Of a DNA stretch of 64,000 nucleotides, positions 54,740-61,981 are shown piece after piece. Below the pieces are notes generated by a model. The model ran no database searches and was not told the origin of the DNA. It worked only from the letters and a program-made list of their open reading frames with translations. Made by a program: the position numbers and the translations under genes. Within the stretch, counting starts at the first letter, position 1; the number at the start of each line of letters is the position of its first letter. Source of the stretch: Granulicella sapmiensis (lineage in GTDB: Bacteria > Acidobacteriota > Terriglobia > Terriglobales > Acidobacteriaceae); NCBI GenBank assembly GCA_026225395.1, contig JAMFSR010000001.1, positions 62,001-126,000 on the forward strand, read 5' to 3'.

Positions 54740-55482
54740 AGGCCCAATCCCCCCGATACCAATAACGTTGTCCCGGTGATGTAACTGGCCTCTGGTGAGG
54801 CTAGAAAGGTGACGGCCCGCGCCACTTCGATCGGATCGCCGAACCGACGCATTGGGATTTGCCGCAGCAACTCGGGGCCGGCAGCCTCTCGTATGTCCCT
54901 GGTCATATCCGTCACAATCAGCCCCGGAGACACCGCGTTGACGCGAATGCCGCGCGGAGCCACTTCAATCGCCAGAGAGCGGGTGAGCGCGAGCAGACCG
55001 GCCTTTGAAGCGGCGTAGTTGCAATGCCCTGCGCCGCCGGCTTCCGCATGCACGGAGGCGATACATACGATGTTGCCCTGACGTCGCGCGACCATGTCCG
55101 CAAGGACTTCCCGGATGACGATGAAGGCGCCGTTAAGATTCACATCCACTACCTCGGTCCAGTCTTCATAGCTCATGCCGCTGGTCAGGCCATCGCGCAC
55201 GATGCCGGCGTTGCAGACCAGAACATCCACGTGACCGAAGCGTTCTCGAATCGCTTCGACCATCGTGCGAACCTCCAACTGTTTGGTGACGTCTGCCTGC
55301 CAGACCATGGCGGTTCCGCCTGCGGCTTCAATGTCTTGCACAACGCTCCGGGCCTGGGCTTCACTATTGCGGTAATTCACCACAACGGTCGCACCCTCGC
55401 CAGCCATATGGCGGGCAATCGCGGCGCCGATGCCCCGCGAAGCTCCCGTCACCAGCGCGATCATCCCCAACAGGCAAGCCAT
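54736..55482 (-). CDS. FabG-like 3-ketoacyl-ACP reductase (SDR)
   Basis: This 248-residue short-chain reductase has VTGASRGIGAAIARHM, NAGIVRDGLTSGM (typical of FabG) and YAASKAGLLALTRSLA with catalytic Tyr and Lys. The C-terminus ITGTTLLVSGGLGL is the usual FabG ending. It should reduce the beta-keto group on the carrier protein after ketosynthase action. The start at 55482 adds six residues before MIALVTG (55464), and either is possible. It overlaps the ACP gene by 4 bases. Confidence 0.92.
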   Translation of the reverse strand: MACLLGMIALVTGASRGIGAAIARHMAGEGATVVVNYRNSEAQARSVVQDIEAAGGTAMVWQADVTKQLEVRTMVEAIRERFGHVDVLVCNAGIVRDGLTSGMSYEDWTEVVDVNLNGAFIVIREVLADMVARRQGNIVCIASVHAEAGGAGHCNYAASKAGLLALTRSLAIEVAPRGIRVNAVSPGLIVTDMTRDIREAAGPELLRQIPMRRFGDPIEVARAVTFLASPEASYITGTTLLVSGGLGL

Positions 55483-55486
55483 TCCA

Positions 55487-56239
55487 TCAACCCCTCAGCG
55501 AGTATCCACCATCGGCCACGATGGTCTGACCCCGCACCCAGTTTGCCTCGCTGCGGCACAGCAGCAGGACCACTCCTGCAATATCGTCCGGTTGCGCGAT
55601 GCGGCCGGCGGGAGTGCGCGCAGCCACTTCCGCCGCAACTCCCTTGAAGTTTTCGAGCAGCCGTGTGCTATCCGTGTCGACGAAACCTCCGCAAACAGCG
55701 TTCACATGAATATTGCGCGGGGCAAGTTCCACCGCGAGATAACGCACCAATGCTTCCATCGCAGCCTTCGCCGCGCCCAGCGCACCGTAGTTCGGTAAAC
55801 AGAAGCTCGATCCGAGACTGCTGAGGGCGATGATCCTGCTACCGTCGGGCATAAGCTTGGCGGCCATCTGCGCTCCCAGCAGAAACGCCCGCGTATTCAG
55901 GTCGCCGACCTTCTGCCATGTGCGCGCAGAGACCTCGAGCAGTGGCACGAACGACGCCCGCGCCGCGTTGCTGATGAAGACATCGATCCGGCCATGACGC
56001 TCTTCCATCAGATCGAAGACGCGTCGTAGTTCTTCTTCCTGTCCTACATCCGCGCAAATCGCCGACGCACTTATTCCACACTGCTCCAATTCTTTGACCG
56101 TGCTCTCGGCTGCTTCATGGTCCAGCGCATAGACCACCGCGATGTGCGCTGGCTTTTCTTCGGCCATGCGGAGAGCCGTGGCCCTGCCGATCCCACGCGA
56201 GCCACCGGTGATCAGCACAACACGATCTCTCAGCCACAT
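55487..56239 (-). CDS. FabL-like enoyl-ACP reductase (SDR)
   Basis: This 250-residue SDR has GGSRGIGRATALRMA and the block YGALGAAKAAMEALVRYLAV then VNAVCGGFVDTDSTRLL. The latter closely follows Bacillus FabL (enoyl reductase III). It would reduce enoyl-ACP to acyl-ACP with NADPH. Its presence suggests that the chain made here is at least partly saturated. No dehydratase gene was found in the cluster, so that step must be borrowed from fatty acid synthesis or skipped. It overlaps the glycosyltransferase gene by 10 bases. Confidence 0.85.
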   Translation of the reverse strand: MWLRDRVVLITGGSRGIGRATALRMAEEKPAHIAVVYALDHEAAESTVKELEQCGISASAICADVGQEEELRRVFDLMEERHGRIDVFISNAARASFVPLLEVSARTWQKVGDLNTRAFLLGAQMAAKLMPDGSRIIALSSLGSSFCLPNYGALGAAKAAMEALVRYLAVELAPRNIHVNAVCGGFVDTDSTRLLENFKGVAAEVAARTPAGRIAQPDDIAGVVLLLCRSEANWVRGQTIVADGGYSLRG

Positions 56240-57351
56240 GGCGTCAGGTCCTCAGCTTGCCAAAATGTCTCGCTGCTTGGAACGACTGTACCCTTGTCGC
56301 GTTGAGGGACGCAACTGCGCAACAAGCGCAGATACCGCTCCGCATGGGCCGCCAATCCGAACTCCGCGTGAACGTATCGCGGGCCACGTTCGCTCATGGA
56401 GGCAAGCCCAGCGCGATCGGCAAGCATGCGTTCCAGCACCTGGGCCCAATGCTCGGCATCATGGTCCGCTACAGTGGCTCCACCGGACATTTTCCCCAAC
56501 AGATCGGCCATGCCATCGACCCTTGCCCCCAGTACCGGTACGCCCTTCGCCTGGGCCTCAAGAGCGATCATGCCGAAGGGTTCATAGCGGCTCGGCACCA
56601 GCAGAACTGTGGTTCGACGCAACCAATCATTCAGCGCATTCTGCGAGAGCCATCCCGGGGCGAGGCATCGGGCCGGGTAGTCGCTCACCAGTTCTGAAAC
56701 CAGCCGCTCAGAAGCAGCGTCACCCTGTCCGCCCGCCAGTACAACGGTCGCGCTCGAATCGTTCCGCAGCAGCGTGCGCATAATTGCGACCGCGACATCG
56801 ATGCCCTTCGAACGACAAAACCTTCCGGCAAATAGAATGATCGGCGGCCCGCTGAAGGAACACGGCTCCAGTGGTGCGACAGGAATTCCATGCGGAAGCA
56901 CACTGCTTCTTCCGCGTAGACACGGCCATGTCTTGAGGGCATAACGTCTCTCGCCTTCGCTCAGGAAGATCACATGGTCTGCTTGCTGGAGGAGTCTCTC
57001 TTGTACCCTGATCCATGCTGCGGCCTCTGGAGTGCAAGCCAACTCGCGCTCCAGGAGTGAGTGTGCTGTGTAGAGCAGGCTACTGCCGTCACGCTTCTTC
57101 AACTGCCAGGCAAGTTCCGCCAACCGCAGCGAATGCAGATGCAAGACATCGCTCCCTCGAAGTGCTTGCGGAAAACGCCCGGTACTTAGCTGCGTTACAC
57201 GAACGGAAGGCAGCGAAGCACCATGCACGGTGGTTGCTACATCCGTCTTGCAACCGAGCCCCGCCAACGCGGCCACCTGATATCCGACCGAGCGGCCAAT
57301 GCCCGAACGAACATGCGGAGGCAAATCAGCCGTGAGCACAAGCACCCGCAT
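56230..57351 (-). CDS. GT4-type glycosyltransferase
   Basis: This 373-residue GT-B enzyme starts MRVLVLTADLPPHVRSGIGR and has VLHLHSLRLAELAWQL, SVLPHGIPVAPLEP, LFAGRFCRSKGIDVAV (nucleotide-sugar side) and PSRYEPFGMIALEAQAKGVP with the E-x7-E motif of family 4. It is a retaining enzyme using a nucleotide sugar. It starts one base after the stop of the dioxygenase-like gene, with GGAGG 7 bases upstream. The acceptor is probably the cluster product. Confidence 0.92.
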   Translation of the reverse strand: MRVLVLTADLPPHVRSGIGRSVGYQVAALAGLGCKTDVATTVHGASLPSVRVTQLSTGRFPQALRGSDVLHLHSLRLAELAWQLKKRDGSSLLYTAHSLLERELACTPEAAAWIRVQERLLQQADHVIFLSEGERRYALKTWPCLRGRSSVLPHGIPVAPLEPCSFSGPPIILFAGRFCRSKGIDVAVAIMRTLLRNDSSATVVLAGGQGDAASERLVSELVSDYPARCLAPGWLSQNALNDWLRRTTVLLVPSRYEPFGMIALEAQAKGVPVLGARVDGMADLLGKMSGGATVADHDAEHWAQVLERMLADRAGLASMSERGPRYVHAEFGLAAHAERYLRLLRSCVPQRDKGTVVPSSETFWQAEDLTPCG

Positions 57352-57352
57352 G

Positions 57353-58465
57353 CTATGCCTCCGGCCCGCGGGCTTGTGCTGCACGCGGCGAGAGCTGCGA
57401 TGCCGTGAGCCGCCTGACCTTATTCACCTGATAACGGTCCTCGCCACGCAGCAACACAAGCGCCCAACGGTCCAGTGGGTAGTGTTGTCCCATGTGCATC
57501 GCGCGGTGAACCTGCTGGTCAGGGTAGACCTTGACGCTTGGCGGAATCAGCCGGAAGTTGACCGCCATGCGGCGATCGTTGCTGGTATTCGGACCGGAGC
57601 TGTGGATGACGCGCTCGGAGAAAAGAATGAAGTGTCCCGGCGGTACTTCGAGAGGTATGGCCGACTTTGGATCTTCCTGGAACTCCAGGTTGAAGTTCAC
57701 CTGATAGAAACCATCGTCACCGCCAAAGCGGATCTTCCGGATCTCCTTGTGGGTCCCTGGAAGGACCTGCATGCAGCCGTTATGCACCGTCGCCGGGTCC
57801 AAGGCGATCCAAACCGTAATTTGAAACAGCTGATTGCGGTCGAGCGGCTGCAGGGCGGGCTGCAGATAGTCCTCCATCATGTAGGTGCTCGCCTGATGCC
57901 ACTGGATCGCGCGGCCACCGGCTTCCTTCAGAAATACCTGAGAACGCCAGCAGGCGAGGTCCGGACCCAGAAGCTGTGCAGCCCGCTCGATGATCGCAGG
58001 ATGGTTCAGAAACTTCAGCAGCAGCTCATCTTCGAAGTGCAGGTCACGATCCGTAACGATGCCGTATACGTAGTTGGGAAAGTTTCGTCGTGTCAGCAGC
58101 GAGGCCGCCAGGTCCTTCACCTCATCGGCCGAAAACGCCGGATAGGGCCCCAGGTATCCGCGATCGTAAAACCCTTGCAACTCGTCCGCGGACAGGCTGT
58201 ATTCAGGCAGCACTTCGGCCTTGGCTACCATCGGGGAGGGCACTTTAAGCGTGCAGGGCTGATCAATGTAAGCGGCCGTGACCCATGACCCAATCACCAC
58301 ACGGAACATCCCCCATGTCCAGTTTTTGAGGATGCCGCGCATAGGTTGTGGCCAGATATCGCGTGGCAGATGTAGCGCCTTCCAGACGGCGAGAAAGCAC
58401 AGACCCGCCACCAAAAGTGTGCGTTCCATCCACGGTTTCTTCTCGGGAACCAATTGCAAAAGCAT
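57353..58465 (-). CDS. Phytanoyl-CoA dioxygenase-fold enzyme with HxA motif (candidate Fe/2OG halogenase)
   Basis: This 370-residue protein has an N-terminal hydrophobic segment (about 14-30, LLVAGLCFLAVWKAL) and a cupin-like PhyH domain. The first iron ligand motif is QWHQASTY (H190, A192); ordinary enzymes have HxD. The distal His288 (ERVIHSSGPN) and the 2-oxoglutarate arginine (R298/R299) remain, as does TVWIALDPATVHNGCMQVLPGTH-type sequence (split about the middle). In SyrB2-type halogenases the aspartate is replaced by alanine, leaving room for chloride. An inactive dioxygenase is the alternative. It is the first gene of the leftward operon. The start at 58465 is chosen by context; SD is weak. 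Confidence 0.8.
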   Translation of the reverse strand: MLLQLVPEKKPWMERTLLVAGLCFLAVWKALHLPRDIWPQPMRGILKNWTWGMFRVVIGSWVTAAYIDQPCTLKVPSPMVAKAEVLPEYSLSADELQGFYDRGYLGPYPAFSADEVKDLAASLLTRRNFPNYVYGIVTDRDLHFEDELLLKFLNHPAIIERAAQLLGPDLACWRSQVFLKEAGGRAIQWHQASTYMMEDYLQPALQPLDRNQLFQITVWIALDPATVHNGCMQVLPGTHKEIRKIRFGGDDGFYQVNFNLEFQEDPKSAIPLEVPPGHFILFSERVIHSSGPNTSNDRRMAVNFRLIPPSVKVYPDQQVHRAMHMGQHYPLDRWALVLLRGEDRYQVNKVRRLTASQLSPRAAQARGPEA

Positions 58466-58663
58466 TGCTTTCACTCTTCTCGTTACTCTGCATGAATGTC
58501 CAGCATGGCCTGCACCGCAAGCCGCCACTACGGCTCTGTGCTGCGATGTTCGGGTATGCTACTCCCAATCGTCCGCTGAAACAATCCGTGGACTTTCATA
58601 CCGTTCTCGAATAACAATCGAACGTCGGCCCCAGGATCGTCCCACTCCAGAGAAAGGCGAACC
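58466..58663. promoter_or_regulatory. Divergent promoter region of the two biosynthetic operons
   Basis: The 198-base gap between starts at 58465 (-) and 58664 (+) must hold both promoters. TATGCT at 58556-58561 could be a rightward -10, but no consensus -35 was found for it. No regulator gene or clear operator palindrome was seen. The rightward gene has AAGG 7 bases before its ATG. Confidence 0.4.
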
Positions 58664-59329
58664 ATGCTTGAAGAGAAGCTGAACCCACCCGCCGCTCACA
58701 TCTCTGAGCACGAACCTTCCGCTGAACTGCTGACCCCGTGGTACCTCCCCGAAAGCCACTTTGAAGAGCTTCCCGGCATTCTCTGCGCCACGGATCTGCT
58801 TGCAGCATGGCAGCCCGATGCAGTCGCTCCGCTGTCTTCAAGTTCACCCGACGCGCGCTGGGACACATATTTCTCCGCGACCCCGGCATCGTCTCTGGAA
58901 GCGACCCTGGCTCTCTCCGAGCCAGCGCGCAGCGAAGTCTGGAACCCCACAGCGGCTGCTTCAGCCGTCGACTGCCTGTACCGCTTCATCCACGCTCTCG
59001 AACAATCGGACATCGATCAAGCCATGAGCTGCATCGCAGCGGACTACCACCTGTTCGAGAACGAAATCGACATGGACATCCATTTCCTGCGCATGCGCCT
59101 GGAACAGTTTCTGGATGAGTGGCGCGGCCCCGAATGCCGCGTCTCCCTCACTGAGATCCCCGATCCGGTGTTTTTTACACGCGGCATCTTGATCCAGGCC
59201 ACATTGCAGATCGATTACCTCCACAAGATCAAACAAGCCATGAATACCGTTCTGCTCGGCTATCTGATTCGCTTCGATGCGGAGCCTGGCCAAGAGTGGC
59301 TGATCCACGCCTTCCACAGGGTTGGCTAA
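58664..59329 (+). CDS. NTF2/SnoaL-like hypothetical protein
   Basis: This 221-residue protein has a disordered first half and a C-terminal NTF2-like pattern (about 105-221: VDCLYRFIHALEQSDIDQAM, AADYHLFENE, GYLIRFDAEPGQEWLIHAF). NTF2-like folds in biosynthetic clusters include cyclases and isomerases, but no catalytic residues can be assigned. It is the first gene of the rightward operon, and its stop overlaps the start of the next gene (TAATG). Confidence 0.6.
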   Translation: MLEEKLNPPAAHISEHEPSAELLTPWYLPESHFEELPGILCATDLLAAWQPDAVAPLSSSSPDARWDTYFSATPASSLEATLALSEPARSEVWNPTAAASAVDCLYRFIHALEQSDIDQAMSCIAADYHLFENEIDMDIHFLRMRLEQFLDEWRGPECRVSLTEIPDPVFFTRGILIQATLQIDYLHKIKQAMNTVLLGYLIRFDAEPGQEWLIHAFHRVG

Positions 59330-61038
59330 TGGACCAGAAGACCTTTCTTCCGCGTGAATCCCCTGAACTCGTTTTGCCGCTGATCCTATACAGCCGGTAC
59401 CTGACGTTTCTGGCGCGCCGGCCTATCAGCGAAAGCAACCTTCACTACCGGGCCTCTCGCGTCGGCGGCCTGCGTTCGCTCATCCCGATTCTCGCCAACG
59501 CGCCACAGCCTTCCGTTGCCGCTTTGGCCGAGCCGTTGAGCACACTCACTCCAGCAAACCTCACGCGCATCGCCCCGGAAATTCAGCGCGCTCTGCGCAT
59601 CCTGAGCGAGCCTCTGCTTCCACGCAACTACCTGTCGCTCGATCAACCGCCGAGCCCCTCGTTCCTCGCTGGAGTGCGTCGTGTGCTGGTGCTCATCGGC
59701 CCGGCCATTGGCATTGGCGACGAGATCATTACTTTTTCCCTGCCCCGCGCTTTGCGACTGCTGCTCCCCGAGGCCGACATCACGGTTTCCTCTTCTTACC
59801 CACAGGTCTGGGACCGCGTCGATCAGGTGGACCGTGTGCAGCATTACACCGATCTGCGGAACCTGGTGACCGCCATTCGCACTGCTCCCTTCGACCTGTT
59901 GGTCATGATCGACTTCGAGAATCCCAAGCTGGCGAACTCTCTATGCTACGAGCCCACGGTCGCACGCTATCTCGAGATCGCCCTGGGACCGCGGCGCGTT
60001 GTCGCCCTCGACAAAGTCCAGCATCGGCATTGGCATACGGAGTTCGACGAAGGCAACTTTTCCAGCTATTACGATTGCATGCGGGCCATCCTGCACTGGA
60101 TCGGAGCGCCGTACGAACTCGATACGGAATGCCTGATGCCTGTCACCCCGCGCCCCAACGCCGCTGCCCGAGAAGAGTTGATCGTCTTCGTGAACCCCTT
60201 CACCTCCAAGGAAGATCCTTCCGAGCGGTATTGGGGGCAACTGCTCTGCTCGATCCTTCCTGACAGTCTGGATACTCCGGTGCGCATGCTCATCAATACC
60301 GGTCCCAACCTGGCGACCCGCAGCCTCGCCTTCGCACTCGCCCGCAAGGTAGAGACCCACTACTTCGGCCGCAACGTTCGCGTTGAAGTCCCGTCGCAGG
60401 CCGGCAAGCCTGGCACGACCTTGTCGATTGCCGACATCTTCACGTTCTCCGATGCGGCCGACGTGATCATCACGGCCGACTCCTTCCCTGCGCATGCGGC
60501 ACAGCTATTCCGCCGACTTACCGTCGTCCTTGGCAAGCCACGCACGGAACCATGGCGGTCACCCTCGCCCAACAGCTTCTACTTCAGCTCGGTTGACCCT
60601 CTGCCCTCGGTGGCACGCGGCATTCGCGCGTTACTGACGGACCTATTGCGAGCTTCGGACGTAATGCCTCTATCATCCGCCGCGGAAGATCTCCGACAGC
60701 AGATTGCCAGGCTCGACGCTCTCTTCCTCGCCACGGAAGACTCGCGGGAGGACCTGCCAGCATTGCAGGATTCATGGGCACGCGTCCGGCATGCGCAGCG
60801 AACATTCCTCAACCTCGCGCAGTCGCTTTCTGTCGACTACGACGTTCTCTTCGGCGACAACGATTATGATGACCTGCTGCCTCCGTTCGTCGCAATCGAT
60901 GGCGAACTGACCGAAGCCACTCCTGCACTGCGGCGGCATCTGCGCCACCGGTTTCGCGAATGGAAGAACTCCAACCTCTGCAAGTACATCCTGCAACCTG
61001 ACCAACCCAAACCAGCAACGCAGGCTGACCATGGATAA
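59329..61038 (+). CDS. GT9/heptosyltransferase-like glycosyltransferase
   Basis: This 569-residue GT-B protein has the first Rossmann block RRVLVLIGPAIGIGDEIITF with LLLPEADITVSSSYPQVWD, as in ADP-heptose:LPS heptosyltransferases. The second half has RMLINTGPNLATRS and ITADSFPAHAAQLF. About 110 extra N-terminal and 90 C-terminal residues make it longer than the family norm (about 350). The donor and acceptor are unknown. It starts on the last base of the preceding stop and overlaps the next gene by 8 bases. Confidence 0.7.
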   Translation: MDQKTFLPRESPELVLPLILYSRYLTFLARRPISESNLHYRASRVGGLRSLIPILANAPQPSVAALAEPLSTLTPANLTRIAPEIQRALRILSEPLLPRNYLSLDQPPSPSFLAGVRRVLVLIGPAIGIGDEIITFSLPRALRLLLPEADITVSSSYPQVWDRVDQVDRVQHYTDLRNLVTAIRTAPFDLLVMIDFENPKLANSLCYEPTVARYLEIALGPRRVVALDKVQHRHWHTEFDEGNFSSYYDCMRAILHWIGAPYELDTECLMPVTPRPNAAAREELIVFVNPFTSKEDPSERYWGQLLCSILPDSLDTPVRMLINTGPNLATRSLAFALARKVETHYFGRNVRVEVPSQAGKPGTTLSIADIFTFSDAADVIITADSFPAHAAQLFRRLTVVLGKPRTEPWRSPSPNSFYFSSVDPLPSVARGIRALLTDLLRASDVMPLSSAAEDLRQQIARLDALFLATEDSREDLPALQDSWARVRHAQRTFLNLAQSLSVDYDVLFGDNDYDDLLPPFVAIDGELTEATPALRRHLRHRFREWKNSNLCKYILQPDQPKPATQADHG

Positions 61039-61981
61039 GCCGGCCAACAGCCATCGCCAGCAGTTGCTCGAACAGCTTGTCGTCAGATCTGTTCCATGGC
61101 TGTTGCGGCAACAGCTTCCCACCGGGGAACTGGTCAGTTATCGCGATATTGACGGCTACGCCACGCCTTTTGCATGCCCCTTGCTGTCCGCTCTTGCTCT
61201 CGACGCGCTAGACTGCCTGGATACTAGTTCCCCGCACTTCCACGAACGTCTCTTCGACCTTGTACCCGCTGCCGGTCGTGCTCAGTTCCGGACCATTGTC
61301 AGCACGCTGCGCTGGCGTTTGCGCCTGCACCTCGCGGCCAGTCAATCGTCGAACGGCTGCTGGCGGCGTTTTGGACTTCATGGCGACTCTCCGTTCGACC
61401 TTGCTACGACCGCGTTCTGCTACCTGATGTATCTCGACAAAATCTCGCGACCCCAGCGCGACTACGCCACCTTGACCACACAGCTGAGCGCGTCGCAACC
61501 CGATGATTTGCTCGGCCAGATCTTCACCGTGCGGTTGCTGAACCTTGCCGGAAGCTGCGATGCCGCCGTGCCTACAGCGTTGTTTGTCCGCATCGAATCT
61601 TTGTCCGACCCAATTCTGCCGCTGTGGGCCATCGCCCAGGCGCATCGCCAAAGGGCGCTCACCCTCGACCCCACCCAGCGCGCCATCATGCTCCATCTAG
61701 CTCTGGAGCAGATGACTCCCAGCGGTGTCTTCGGCAATCGTCTACACAACGTACTCGGCATCACGATCCTCACCGTTTGCGACGATGGCCGTCCCGCTAT
61801 CGGCGCGGCTGTCGACCGATGTATCGATACACTTCTTCTCGACCCGCAGCCGCCGTGGCTCTGGCCCCGCGATCTCCTCGTCTATGGGGCCGGCTCCGCC
61901 GCGGTCACCCTCGCCCTTGCCCTTCGGAGCCTGGCCCAGGCTGTACTCGCCCCGAGAGAATTGGAGATCGCTCCTTGCTGA
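61031..61981 (+). CDS. Alpha/alpha-toroid (prenyltransferase/squalene-oxidase repeat-like) protein
   Basis: This 316-residue all-helical protein has repeat-like pieces such as LPTGELVSYRDIDGYATPFA and SNGCWRRFGLHGDSPFDLAT followed by AFCYLMYLD. These recall the repeats of class II terpene cyclases and protein prenyltransferases. The class II DxDD acid motif is not present, so classical protonation chemistry is doubtful. It lies between the glycosyltransferase and the isoprenoid-synthase fusion and overlaps both, suggesting a joint function with the latter. Confidence 0.5.
   Translation: MDKPANSHRQQLLEQLVVRSVPWLLRQQLPTGELVSYRDIDGYATPFACPLLSALALDALDCLDTSSPHFHERLFDLVPAAGRAQFRTIVSTLRWRLRLHLAASQSSNGCWRRFGLHGDSPFDLATTAFCYLMYLDKISRPQRDYATLTTQLSASQPDDLLGQIFTVRLLNLAGSCDAAVPTALFVRIESLSDPILPLWAIAQAHRQRALTLDPTQRAIMLHLALEQMTPSGVFGNRLHNVLGITILTVCDDGRPAIGAAVDRCIDTLLLDPQPPWLWPRDLLVYGAGSAAVTLALALRSLAQAVLAPRELEIAPC

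Noticed and set aside
61031..61981. A class II terpene cyclase call for the toroid-like protein
   Set aside because: The catalytic DxDD motif is absent and repeats are weak, so only fold-level similarity is claimed.
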